Positions 25,936 to 34,202 of a DNA stretch of 64,000 nucleotides are shown here, piece after piece. The notes under the pieces are model-generated. The model saw only the letters and a program-made list of their open reading frames with translations. It did not search any database and was not told the DNA's origin. Each line of letters opens with the position of its first letter. Position 1 is the stretch's first letter. A program made the position numbers and the translations under genes. Source of the stretch: a bacterium D16-51 (GTDB lineage: Bacteria > Bacillota > Clostridia > Lachnospirales > Lachnospiraceae); the NCBI GenBank assembly GCA_003612285.1, contig RAYE01000013.1:34824-98823 (forward strand). The letters are read 5' to 3'.

Positions 25936-27510
25936 ATGAAGGATAGAAGGAAGAAAACACATTTTTGGAAAAGAGCGCTGACGTTTCTGCTGGTGGCGTC
26001 TATGTGCCTGCCATTGCTTGGGAGCATGGCAGTGACGGTGGAGGCAGCGAAGAAGCCGGCGCCAGCGAGTGTGAAGATCAGCCAGACAAAGCTGACTCTC
26101 ACGGCAGGCAAAACAAAGCAGCTCACTTGTAAAATCAAGCCTGCGGGTGCAAACAAAAAGGTGGCGTGGAGCTCAAGCAACCCAGCAGTCGCAACGGTAA
26201 GCAGCAAGGGCGTAGTGAAAGGGATAAAGGCTGGGACAGCCACAATCACCGTGAAGGCAGCGGGGAACAAAAAGAAAGCAAAATGCAAGGTAACCGTTAA
26301 AAAGGCAAAACAGAAGACGATTTCAGCGACTATCCGTTTTTTGAATTATACGGGGAAGCAGATTGACGAGTTTTACTTCGAAGATTCAGGTGCGGCAGAT
26401 TACGGAGACGAGTACCTTGAATCTCGCGGTTTCCAATACTGGTCGAAGAACAAATATCTAGATGTTCCGTTAAAATTTAAGACGAGCGCATCTCTTGATA
26501 TTTTTATCCGATGCAGTGACGATACGGAATACGAGGCGACGGGGCTGAGCTTGAGCAAGGCAGCGGCGAAAAATACTAAAATCGAGCTGACGTCATCAGA
26601 GGTTGTGCTGAAAGTAAACAATAAGAAAATGGAATCTGTGCCATTCGAGAAGCAGAGCACAGATCCGGTTGAGACGCCGGCAGTGTCCACGGAGCCTGAG
26701 GCGGCTGATTTAATACCTGGCAACAAAAATTACTCTAACATCAAGATTGATAATATCAAGAAGAATGGAAATTATCTGGTTGGCTTCGACGTGAGCTATA
26801 AGACGGCATCCTCTATCGCTGCTGCGCCAGGAAGAATTTCCATCAACACGCAAGTGTTTAAAGCGTCTTACCCTGATAATTCCTATGGGGATTTCACGAA
26901 TATGGGCAAGTACGCAAAGACGCACAGCTATAAGGCATTTCCGACGACGCCTGCTGACTGTGGTTTTGTGACATGGAATGCGCCATTTGCAAAGGGTGGC
27001 AGCGCATATTATGATGGTACGGCAACATTCAAGCGGTCGGGCGGCGGTGCAACACAAAAGCTTTCGGTCGTTTTTCCGGAAAATACAGTACTGCTGAACA
27101 CGGAAAAGACGTATTATGTGTACCTGTGGTCGAATTATGGCGGAAAAACCTATCCGGATGCGTTTTTGTATACATTCACCACGAACAAGGGAGAGTTTGT
27201 GCCGGAGGAGACTGTGCCTGGCAGTACAGGCATCAGCGATGCGGACTGGGATGCCCTGCAGAGTAACTATGCTGTGCTGGTGAATGCCTATAATGAGGTT
27301 GCGGACCTATACAACTCCGAAGAGATTAAAGCTAACAAGGATGTCGAGACGCTTATGGCTCAGGCGAAAAGTGTGATTGAACAGATGGGGGAGATTAAGC
27401 GTGAGGATATGAGCGCCTCCCAGGGACAGGAACTGAATGCGGCAATTGGAGATATTGCAGAGGCTTTGCTAAAGATTATTGAGTCGATGGAGACCAATCC
27501 GACTCTGTGA
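25936..27510 (+). CDS. Secreted protein with a bacterial Ig-like (Big_2) domain
   Basis: A 524-residue secreted protein. The signal peptide covers residues about 1-35 (KRALTFLLVASMCLPLLGSM, cleavage near VEAAKK). A Big_2 domain follows at about 38-120, with the family pattern KISQTKLTLTAGKTKQLTCK, VAWSSSNPAVATVSSKG and GTATITVKA. Residues about 125-240 form a second beta-rich part. A third (about 255-425) resembles an extracellular beta-sandwich, and a helical C-terminal tail of about 90 residues ends the protein. The ATG at 25936 lies about 11 bases from AAGGAGG. Adhesion or wall binding is a reasonable guess, with no catalytic motif seen. Confidence 0.8.
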   Translation: MKDRRKKTHFWKRALTFLLVASMCLPLLGSMAVTVEAAKKPAPASVKISQTKLTLTAGKTKQLTCKIKPAGANKKVAWSSSNPAVATVSSKGVVKGIKAGTATITVKAAGNKKKAKCKVTVKKAKQKTISATIRFLNYTGKQIDEFYFEDSGAADYGDEYLESRGFQYWSKNKYLDVPLKFKTSASLDIFIRCSDDTEYEATGLSLSKAAAKNTKIELTSSEVVLKVNNKKMESVPFEKQSTDPVETPAVSTEPEAADLIPGNKNYSNIKIDNIKKNGNYLVGFDVSYKTASSIAAAPGRISINTQVFKASYPDNSYGDFTNMGKYAKTHSYKAFPTTPADCGFVTWNAPFAKGGSAYYDGTATFKRSGGGATQKLSVVFPENTVLLNTEKTYYVYLWSNYGGKTYPDAFLYTFTTNKGEFVPEETVPGSTGISDADWDALQSNYAVLVNAYNEVADLYNSEEIKANKDVETLMAQAKSVIEQMGEIKREDMSASQGQELNAAIGDIAEALLKIIESMETNPTL

Positions 27511-27603
27511 GAGGCCGACGCAGGTTTTTCATAAAGTCATACAAAAGGGTTATTCTTTTTGATGAAAGCTTTTTACTCTGGTAATAAAGATAATATTAGT
27601 ATT

Positions 27604-27643
27604 AGAGCATATAGAAACGGGGAATCTATATGCTCTTTTTTTG
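27604..27643 (+). terminator. Intrinsic terminator
   Basis: AGAGCATATAG (27604-27614) pairs with CTATATGCTCT (27626-27636), followed by a run of T. Confidence 0.88.
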
Positions 27644-27724
27644 TCTAAAGGAGAAGCATGGATGATAAATTATTACTCTGATAGATAATTATCAATATTT
27701 TTATTCTCGCATAAGAGCTATAAA

Positions 27725-27753
27725 TTGACACAGTTTCAATATGATGATATTCT
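27725..27753 (+). promoter_or_regulatory. Promoter upstream of the hybrid regulator pseudogene
   Basis: TTGACA (27725-27730), 17-bp spacer, TATTCT (27748-27753). It would transcribe the hybrid pseudogene at 27820. Confidence 0.65.
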
Positions 27754-27819
27754 TAGTATAAAAAATAGAAGAGAAGTAACTGTACCTGTAGTTCAATGAA
27801 AAGTCCGGGGGGAAGAAAG

Positions 27820-28322
27820 ATGTTAATCGCAATTTGTGATGACAATAAAGAGACAACAGAAGAAGTGTTATTGTATTGCAAGAGATATGTTGATGCTGTC
27901 GTACAAGTTGATACAGGGAATTTCGTTGCAGATTATTTCATAAACCAAACGGTTTCAGAATTAAAGAAGCAGGGAGACATAGAATTTGAGATAATAGGGA
28001 GATTTCCTGAAAAAATAGTAGTATCAAATAGTGATTTATGTATTCTTTTTGGCAATGCCATGGAAAATGCTTTGGAAGCGCTGAAAAAAGTGGAGGGAGA
28101 TAGAAAATTAACAGTGGTTATAAGAAATATCCATAATCATTTGTTTATAAGTATCGCCAATAGTACGGCTGCCCCGGAAACTATAGAGTTAAAAACAAGA
28201 AAAAAGATAAGGGGTATCAAGGCTATGGCGTTGGCAATATGATAAAAGTTGTTGAAAGTTATGGTGGAAATATAATATTTGAAGTGGAAGATAACATATT
28301 TAATGCTGATATCTACATATGA
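27820..28322 (+). pseudogene. Deletion-fused remnant of a LytTR response regulator and a GHKL sensor kinase
   Basis: The first about 25 residues (MLIAICDDNKETTEEVLLYC) are the start of a receiver domain of an AgrA-like regulator. Without a break they run into the ATPase half of a GHKL kinase: NFVADYFINQTVSELKKQ and the N-box LCILFGNAMENALEAL. The open frame ends at 28242, but the true kinase tail continues in another frame as GYQGYGVGNMIKVVESYGG to a TGA at 28320-28322, so there is also a frameshift near 28205. The receiver's phosphoacceptor region, LytTR domain and all kinase membrane helices are gone. This is best read as the scar of a large internal deletion across an agrA-agrC pair, followed by a frameshift. 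An intact pair lies at 29151-31141. Confidence 0.85.
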
Positions 28323-28468
28323 AACAAATTTTTTATGTGATAAGAAAGGCAATAAAAAACTATAGTTATAAATCGGTTTTTAAGAATGAAAATAAAAGAT
28401 AATATTGTGAAAGCGTCAAAAGATGTGTTATAATCTCGAAAGAGCAATCGTGTTACAGGGTGCGTTGA

Positions 28469-28490
28469 CCTCATTCTAAAAGGAATGGGG
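28469..28490 (+). promoter_or_regulatory. Hairpin sequestering the toxin ribosome binding site
   Basis: CCTCATTC (28469-28476) pairs with GGAATGGGG (28482-28490, one G-T pair), covering the G-rich Shine-Dalgarno just before the start at 28499. Such occlusion is typical of type I toxin messages. Confidence 0.65.
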
Positions 28491-28498
28491 GTGATGCT

Positions 28499-28612
28499 AT
28501 GAAAAAGGGAAAACGTAAGAAACATAAGATTCATATTTCTCTTATGGAGTTGCTGACATTTGGCATATTCCTTCTGGCATTGCTTACATTCGTGTTTACG
28601 TTTTGTAAGTAG
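28499..28612 (+). CDS. Small hydrophobic toxin, type I (holin-like/TxpA-like)
   Basis: A 37-residue peptide: a strongly basic start (KKGKRKKHK) followed by one transmembrane helix (LMELLTFGIFLLALLTFVFT) and a short FCK end. Length and pattern match the putative holin-like toxins and TxpA/BsrG group of Firmicute type I toxins, which depolarise membranes when overexpressed. GGGGGTGAT precedes the ATG and is folded into a hairpin. A convergent promoter downstream would give an antisense RNA over the 3' end. It stands at the left border of the agr island. The assignment rests on size, composition and arrangement rather than a strict motif. Confidence 0.7.
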   Translation: MKKGKRKKHKIHISLMELLTFGIFLLALLTFVFTFCK

Positions 28613-28619
28613 CCTTACA

Positions 28620-28714
28620 TAGCAAAAGCCACCCCTGTACTTTGGTCGGTAGATGGGTGGCATTGCTATTCATATCTAACTGGTCAACCCCTTGTGGGCG
28701 GTTGCTCTTTTTAT
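28620..28714 (-). ncRNA. Candidate antisense antitoxin RNA
   Basis: On the minus strand TTGCAA (28749-28744) and an extended TATATT (28726-28721, preceded by TGC) are 17 bp apart, predicting a start near 28714. The transcript would run toward the toxin gene and cover its 3' untranslated region, which contains the stem GCCACCC/GGGTGGC (about 28629-28663). The arrangement resembles txpA/RatA. The 3' end is not determined from sequence. Confidence 0.6.
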
Positions 28715-28999
28715 GTCCTCAATATAGCATATCTTAGGCTTGATTGCAAGAGCCTTTTGCCGTCTGTTTATATGTCTGGCATTTAGTTTGGGTATTGATG
28801 CTGCTACAGTTCCTAATTTAACTGAATAACGATTTATTATCAACTGACTGTTGACGGTGGGAATGTGAAACAAAACAGATATAGTATATAAAAAAGAAAA
28901 TAGAAAGGCTGTTTTTGACCATAATTGGCAAAAAAATGTCGTTTTATGCAGAAAGCATTGATTTTCCTGGCAGTTAAATTATAATTATTTTATTCAATA

Positions 29000-29065
29000 A
29001 GGAACTGTTTAAAAGTAACTTTTAAATCCTTCGCACTATTTAAAAGTTATTTCCAGGCAGTTCCT
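29000..29065. repeat. AGGAACTG-family palindrome
   Basis: AGGAACTG (29000-29007) pairs with CAGTTCCT (29058-29065), and inside it AACTTTTAAAT pairs with ATTTAAAAGTT. The loop word CGCACTATT is shared with the unit at 35769-35821. Confidence 0.7.
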
Positions 29066-29150
29066 AAGAAATTGTTGTAATAGCAGTGCGCTTTTTTAAC
29101 AGGGATATTTCTGTAGTATTTTATCAGACTATGAGGAATGGGGGAGAAAA

Positions 29151-29858
29151 ATGCTTCGTATTGGGATATGTGATGATGATGAAATCTTTTTAAGGGAACT
29201 GGAGAGGGAGTTAATAGAATATGTGGACGGCAAAAATATTACGGCAGAGATAGGGCTGTTCCCGGATGCGCAGTTACTTTTGGATGCTTTGGAAACGCAT
29301 GGATTGTTTGATATTTTATTTTTGGATATTGAATTAAAACGGGATACCGGGATTGAGATTGGGAAAAAGATACGTTCTGATTTGAAAAATGAAGTGATGC
29401 AGATTGTTTTTGTCTCTTCAAAAGAGCAGTATGCCATGCTGCTTTTTGAACTCAGGCCGATGAATTTTTTGATTAAGCCGATAGACGGCAGGAAAGTAGC
29501 ATATATTATGGATGAATACAACCGCCTGTCAGGTTTTCAGGGCCATTTTTTTACTTATCAAAAAAATAAGCAGGAGTTTAAGATAAATGAGCAATGCATT
29601 ATATATTTTCAGAGCCAGGGGAAGAAAATTAATATTTTGACACAAGAGGGGACAAAAGAATTTTACGGCAAACTGTCTGACGTTTCAGTTGGTTTAAGTC
29701 CACATCTTTTCTGCAGGATACATAAATCTTTTATAGTAAACAGCAGGTATGTCCGGGAGTTTAGGCCTGGAGAAGTGGAAATGGTAAATACTGATATAAT
29801 ACCAATCAGCCAATCTATGCGGAAAGAAGTAAACCAATGGCTGCTTAAAAATAAATAG
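29151..29858 (+). CDS. LytTR-family response regulator, AgrA-like
   Basis: A 235-residue regulator. The receiver domain shows the acidic patch GICDDDEIF, the phosphoacceptor Asp 59 in DILFLDIELKRDTG, and the lysine in FLIKPIDG. The C-terminal LytTR domain (about 130-232) has the typical IIYFQSQGKKINILTQEG, then FYGKLSDV and FCRIHKSFIVNSRYVREF. It probably receives phosphate from the kinase encoded 12 bases downstream and activates the agrD-agrB genes and the nearby transporter cluster. RBS is GGGGGAG. An AGGAACTG palindrome lies upstream. Confidence 0.92.
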   Translation: MLRIGICDDDEIFLRELERELIEYVDGKNITAEIGLFPDAQLLLDALETHGLFDILFLDIELKRDTGIEIGKKIRSDLKNEVMQIVFVSSKEQYAMLLFELRPMNFLIKPIDGRKVAYIMDEYNRLSGFQGHFFTYQKNKQEFKINEQCIIYFQSQGKKINILTQEGTKEFYGKLSDVSVGLSPHLFCRIHKSFIVNSRYVREFRPGEVEMVNTDIIPISQSMRKEVNQWLLKNK

Positions 29859-29869
29859 GGGGATAAAAG

Positions 29870-31141
29870 GTGGGAATGGCAGAGATTTTTTTTGATGCAG
29901 TTTTTAATATGTTCAGCGTTTATATTATTTTCATGGTATTACGGTTATTTCTGGAAAAGAGACAGGTTTCGTGGATTTTGGGAGGTAGCGTTTGGATTGT
30001 TATTTGGGCAGTTAATTGGGGGATTTATTATAAATGGGATAACTTTTTCACTACGATGGGTTCTATGCTTTTTGGGACTTTTGTGGCGGCTGTCATTCTT
30101 TTTGAGGGAAGCATGATGCGTAAGGCATTGGCAGCAGCGGCGGCTGAGGCACTGGGGCTGATAATGGAGGATTGTATATGGGTTTTTGCCAGGCATTTTT
30201 CACTTAGCATTGATAAAACATTTGGTTCTCTTCTTTCTTCTGTGTTGTTCATGCTTACTGTTCTTTTGCTGGAGAAGCGTTTTTATTATAATAAAACAGA
30301 TATGATTTCTGTAAAGAGCCAAATTAATATCATTGTTATATTGGCTGGAAGTATATTTGTTGGTGAAATTTTGGTTAAAGCAGAAGCGCTGGGGGAAAAC
30401 AGGATACTGCTTGGGAGTGCTGTGCTTTGCCTGATGAATGTCAGTACATTTTTTTTATATGATAAGATAAATGAAGCATATATGCAGAAAGCTGAAAAAG
30501 AAGCGGCGGCACAAAGTGCAATGATGTATGAAAAGCAGTTTTTATTGATGGAGCAGTCGCAGAAAAATATCCAGGCATTGCAGCATGATATGAAAAACCA
30601 TATGCTTTTAATCAAGGCATATCTGGAGAAAAAGGAACATGATGGCGCATTGGGGTATATTGATTCTGTCACGGAGTTTATGAAAGTAGATGCCCAGTTT
30701 GTAAATTCTGGAAATGTAGAAATAGATGCTGTTTTGAATTACGCATTTGCCAGGGCGGAAAAATTATCATGTCAGATTGAAACAAAGATAGAGGTTCCGG
30801 AAAATAATTTTATGCCGGTGTTTGACTTAAATGTTTTGCTGGGGAATCTGCTTGATAATGCACTGGAAGCTTTGGAGAGGGCGGGCTCCAGATATTTGTA
30901 TGTCAGTTTGCGGTATGGGCAGGGGATATTTCTGGTTAATATTTACAATACCTTTGATGGGGTGATTAAAAAGGATGGAAAACGTTACCTGACCCGGAAA
31001 CCGGATGGAGAAAGGCATGGGATTGGACTGCAGAATGTTGAGGAGATTGTAGATAAGTATAATGGGGAGATTGTTAGGAATGTTACAGATGATATGTTTA
31101 AAACAGATATAGTTCTTTATATAACAGCGATGCCGGCATGA
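29870..31141 (+). CDS. GHKL-family sensor histidine kinase, AgrC-like
   Basis: A 423-residue membrane kinase, presumed receptor for the AgrD peptide. The first about 195 residues hold five to six transmembrane helices. The dimerisation segment carries the phosphoacceptor His 239 in ALQHDMKNHMLLIKAYL. The ATPase domain shows the N-box LLGNLLDNALEALERAG and the glycine-rich GERHGIGLQNVEEIVDKY. The start may be the GTG at 29870 (GGGGG spaced 7 bases) or an ATG at 29876. A terminator overlaps the 3' end, so agrD probably has its own promoter. Part of this gene (residues about 201-223) is duplicated as a fragment at 39026-39104. Confidence 0.9.
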   Translation: MGMAEIFFDAVFNMFSVYIIFMVLRLFLEKRQVSWILGGSVWIVIWAVNWGIYYKWDNFFTTMGSMLFGTFVAAVILFEGSMMRKALAAAAAEALGLIMEDCIWVFARHFSLSIDKTFGSLLSSVLFMLTVLLLEKRFYYNKTDMISVKSQINIIVILAGSIFVGEILVKAEALGENRILLGSAVLCLMNVSTFFLYDKINEAYMQKAEKEAAAQSAMMYEKQFLLMEQSQKNIQALQHDMKNHMLLIKAYLEKKEHDGALGYIDSVTEFMKVDAQFVNSGNVEIDAVLNYAFARAEKLSCQIETKIEVPENNFMPVFDLNVLLGNLLDNALEALERAGSRYLYVSLRYGQGIFLVNIYNTFDGVIKKDGKRYLTRKPDGERHGIGLQNVEEIVDKYNGEIVRNVTDDMFKTDIVLYITAMPA

Positions 31142-31156
31142 TTTGGCATCGCTGTT
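31123..31156 (+). terminator. Intrinsic terminator overlapping the kinase stop codon
   Basis: AACAGCGATGCC (31123-31134) pairs with GGCATCGCTGTT (31145-31156), a perfect 12-bp stem followed by a T-rich tail. It separates the regulator-kinase pair from agrD-agrB. Confidence 0.88.
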
Positions 31157-31247
31157 ATTAATTTTTCCAAATATCGACTTAATTTTACCATTTATGAAAA
31201 ATATGTAATTTTTTATGGTATATTTTGAAAACGGGGAGGTGAGAGCG

Positions 31248-31403
31248 ATGAAAAAGGATGTAAAAGCAAAATTAGCAGAGATGGTATATAAGGCTGCAGT
31301 GGTAATGGCCGGAGTTTCGGCAAACTCTACTTGCTTAGGCCGTTATTATCAGGAAAAGGAAAGCCCACAACTGAATGCTTTGCGGAAATATCATGATAAA
31401 TAG
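31248..31403 (+). CDS. agrD: AgrD-like thiolactone autoinducer precursor
   Basis: A 51-residue peptide. The N-terminal part is an amphipathic leader (KAKLAEMVYKAAVVMAGVSA). The core NSTCLGRY places one cysteine four residues before a likely cut, the spacing seen in Staphylococcus AgrD (STC plus four). The acidic, proline-containing tail (YQEKESPQLNALRKY) matches the conserved AgrD recognition tail. The mature signal is predicted to be a five-residue thiolactone ring CLGRY with a short exocyclic tail. Exact N-terminal trimming cannot be told. GGGGAGGTGA precedes the ATG, and the agrB start overlaps its stop. Confidence 0.9.
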   Translation: MKKDVKAKLAEMVYKAAVVMAGVSANSTCLGRYYQEKESPQLNALRKYHDK

Positions 31404-31940
31404 AGTGGTTGAACTGTTAAAGCAGGAAGGACTTGTCAACGATGGAAATGACCAGATTGTTAAGGCAGGGCTGCAAAAGCTGGTGCATATAATGTCAGAT
31501 ATTATTTTTACAGTTGTATGTTCCTGTTTTTTGGGGGACATAGTGGCAGGTCTGGTCTATGGGACAGGATATGGCATTCTTCGGATTTATGCAGGAGGAT
31601 ACCATGCGAAAAGTAAAATGGCTTGCACAGTGCTTACTTATCTAAGCATTTTGGTTAGTCTCCTTGCTATTTTTATGTACCATATAACCGTTACATAATT
31701 TACTTTTTACTGGCAGTCTGCATATGTGTTATTGTTTGTGCCGCCCCGGTAGAAAGTGAAAATAAGCCGTTAAGTAAGCTGGAAAAAAGGATTTTTTACC
31801 GATATTGTGTAGGTATTCTTTTGGCAGAAGTCCTTCTGTGTTGTGTGTTTGTGGGACTGGGATTTGGGTTGTATGCAAAGGCAGTTAGTATAGCTATATT
31901 GCAGGTGGTAATAGGGATGGGAGTAGTTAAGCGTAGATAA
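31393..31940 (+). pseudogene. agrB: AgrB-like peptide-processing membrane protease, frameshifted
   Basis: AgrB cuts and cyclises AgrD. The first frame runs 31393-31698 and contains the catalytic pair in AGGYHAKSKMACTV (His then Cys seven residues later, as in S. aureus His77/Cys84). After a stop at 31696-31698 the family sequence continues in another frame, with CAAPVESENKPLSKLEKRIF and two further membrane segments, to a TAA at 31938-31940. A single-base indel around 31690 would restore a protein of about 182 residues, the normal AgrB size. Either the gene is inactivated or the base is a sequencing error. Without AgrB the neighbouring AgrD would not be matured. Confidence 0.85.
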
Positions 31941-31974
31941 CAGTGGGAATAAGCGTGTGAAGGGAGGTGAAGGA

Positions 31975-32013
31975 ATGTATGGGAAAGAATCTTACAGAGA
32001 GTTAATTGTTTGA
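31975..32013 (+). other. Very short frame with strong ribosome binding site
   Basis: AGGGAGGTGA precedes an ATG that opens only 12 codons (MYGKESYRELIV). It may be a leader peptide or the start of a decayed gene. Function unknown. Confidence 0.3.
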
Positions 32014-32092
32014 TGCTTTTTTCCAAAGATAAAATTATAGAGGGAAATGTGGAATTATTTTGTGTAAAAATAGGAAAAAGGAGAAACGAGAT

Positions 32093-32553
32093 ATGATAAG
32101 GAAAAAACATTAAAGAAAGCAGGAATTACAGCAATATGTGCGATGTCAATAATTATGGAAACGGTTTCATTTGCATCAGCAGGTAACACAGATGATAAGT
32201 CGTGGAAATTTGATTATAATGGTGATGGCAGTGATGGCTCATGTATTGCCAGAAAAAAGGAAGATAATACATATACATATGTTAAATGTGATTCCGATAA
32301 TCCAAGGGCACTGGAAGTATATGCAGGAGCGTCTAAGGGAATAGGTGTTGGTGATTCTGGTACGCCGTTTGGCAGTGATTATAGAACAGCAGCGCATACC
32401 ATAAAGCCAGGCACTCGCATTTACTTTGAAAATAAAGCAAAACAAAAAGGATATTCAGCTACATATTTGGTGTTTTCTGATACACAGCATAAGGCTGGAA
32501 AATATACAGGAGTATGGAGTCCTGATAATTTAAGCGGTTTTGGAGAGAAGTAA
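32093..32553 (+). pseudogene. Secreted DUF2712-like protein, frameshifted at its start
   Basis: AAAGGAGAAA precedes an ATG at 32093 whose frame stops after six codons. Just beyond a run of six A (32102-32107) a second frame continues through a plausible signal peptide (TLKKAGITAICAMSIIM, cleavage near SFASA) into a 117-residue mature domain ending YTGVWSPDNLSGFGEK. The ending TGVWSPD and preceding beta pattern resemble the secreted DUF2712/bacteriocin-like group. A one-base loss or gain in the A run joins the two frames. It could be decay, slippage-based phase variation or a sequencing error. An internal ATG at 32143 gives a protein lacking most of the signal peptide. Confidence 0.7.
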
Positions 32554-32627
32554 TATAAATTAATTGTGCTATTGATTTAGTTGCTGGTCATTTTTTAAGT
32601 GGCTGGCGGCTAAATTTGAGGTGAAAA

Positions 32628-33344
32628 ATGAAAAAAGTTGTAATAGTATGTTTTCTTGGTTTGGTTTTCTTTGGAAGTTTTTATTTTGTGTCCCATGGTG
32701 AAAAAGCGGTTTTGCAGAAGAATGCAGAGGATGTACAAAATGATAAAATATCAGGGGATAATTATATAAAACCGAAAAAAGATGATGTGGAATTAAAGAG
32801 TGTCTGGGAAAAGATAGCACTTTCTAAATATGGCGGGGCAAAGTTTCTTACAATGGAGGATGCTGTTTGTGATGAAGGGATCGAGTTCCGTATTAATTCT
32901 GTAAGAATTACAAAAAAGTTTGATGCTGCATGGGCGCGGCCATATGAGTCTTCAACCAATTTTAAACATGATAAGAATATGAATATACGGGAAAAGCAAT
33001 CGTATGTTGTTTTTAACATGACTGTACATAATACGGCAAAGAAAAAGAACAGCCTGGAAGATAACTTTTATTATAATGGAATTATAGTAAAAATTTATAA
33101 TTCTAAAGGTGTTTCTGTTGATGGGGTTGAAATGTATACAATGGGGATGGACAAAAAATATACAAATGCATTTTTTAAGGCAGATCTGAAACCGGGATAA
33201 ACAATTACTACTGATTTTGTATTTGTAATTCCGGATAAATATATGAAAAAAAATTATATTTATTTGCTTTTTGATATATTTGGACTTATGAACCCAACGG
33301 CAGAGGATATAAAAATTATGAAGACCTCTTTAGGGCATGAATAA
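32628..33344 (+). pseudogene. Secreted DUF4352-like protein interrupted by an in-frame stop
   Basis: The open frame ends at a TAA at 33198-33200, but the same frame continues 48 codons to another TAA at 33342-33344. The resumed part (TITTDFVFVIPDKYMKKNYI, then YLLFD) is the expected last strand region of a DUF4352-type immunoglobulin-like domain. The stop stands after LKPG, where homologous sequences usually have Gln, so a single CAA to TAA change explains it. The N-terminus has a signal or anchor segment (VVIVCFLGLVFFGSFYFV). The complete protein would have 238 residues. Substitution rather than indel makes a sequencing artefact less likely. Confidence 0.75.
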
Positions 33345-33382
33345 GGGGCTGCGTTACGGAGTTGTAAATGGGGGAAGTGAAT

Positions 33383-34174
33383 ATGAAGCATATAATTCAA
33401 AATGAGTGCAAAAGGGCGCTTTGTGGAAGAGGGATGGCGGTTTCATTGGTGATTTCATTTTCTGTTATAGCATGGCATATATATGACCGCGTTTTTGGGC
33501 CGGAAGCTGTTTCTTCTGTAAATATATTTACAAGGGAAACTCTTTTCCAAATCTGGATTGGCGGAAATGTGACATATATGCAGACATACTTGTATTTCAA
33601 AATTATACCGCTTCTTTGCGTACTGCCGGCAGGGGCAACATTATTTGAAGATTATAAAGGCGGGTATACAAACTTTGTTTTTGTACGCACCACAAGGTTA
33701 AAATTTTTGGCCGCAAAATATATTGCTGTTTTTTTATCAGGGGGATTTGCAGTTACAGTACCCCTGGCAGTAAATTTTTTATGTACGGCATTGCGTTTCC
33801 CTGCATTGAAACCTGAACCGATTATGATGGCTGGACCAAATCTGAATGCTATGTGGCTGGATTTGTATTATGGCAATCCGTGGCTTTTTACCATGCTGTC
33901 TTTCTTTATTATATTCCTGCTTTCCGGGGCAGTTGCCACTTTGGCATTACTATTTACATATTTAACTGATTATAAGTTTTTGGTGTTATTGCTTCCTTTT
34001 GTCTGCTGCTCTATATTGGAGGTAATTGAAAATATCAGCAATATACCAATTGCGTTAAGTTCTTTTTTGATCCCTGTATTTCCGGAGCGTTATGGTTTTA
34101 TGTTATGGATTTATTTCTTGTTTTTTGCTGTGGTTGGTATCGTTTATTATATATTGGGATGTTGTAAGGAATAA
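33383..34174 (+). CDS. ABC-2-type permease subunit
   Basis: A 263-residue membrane protein with about six hydrophobic segments. The N-terminus (KHIIQNECKRALCGRGMAVS) and the loop ATLFEDYKGGYTNFVFVRTT are typical of small ABC-2 permeases of the bacitracin/lantibiotic-export type. The ATG at 33383 is preferred for the GGGGGAAG upstream. It is the first of three consecutive permease-like genes, of which the third is broken, and lies upstream of the matching ATPase at 35894. Substrate unknown. Confidence 0.75.
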   Translation: MKHIIQNECKRALCGRGMAVSLVISFSVIAWHIYDRVFGPEAVSSVNIFTRETLFQIWIGGNVTYMQTYLYFKIIPLLCVLPAGATLFEDYKGGYTNFVFVRTTRLKFLAAKYIAVFLSGGFAVTVPLAVNFLCTALRFPALKPEPIMMAGPNLNAMWLDLYYGNPWLFTMLSFFIIFLLSGAVATLALLFTYLTDYKFLVLLLPFVCCSILEVIENISNIPIALSSFLIPVFPERYGFMLWIYFLFFAVVGIVYYILGCCKE

Positions 34175-34202
34175 GAAAAAGAGATGGTTAGGGGGAAGAG
34201 AG

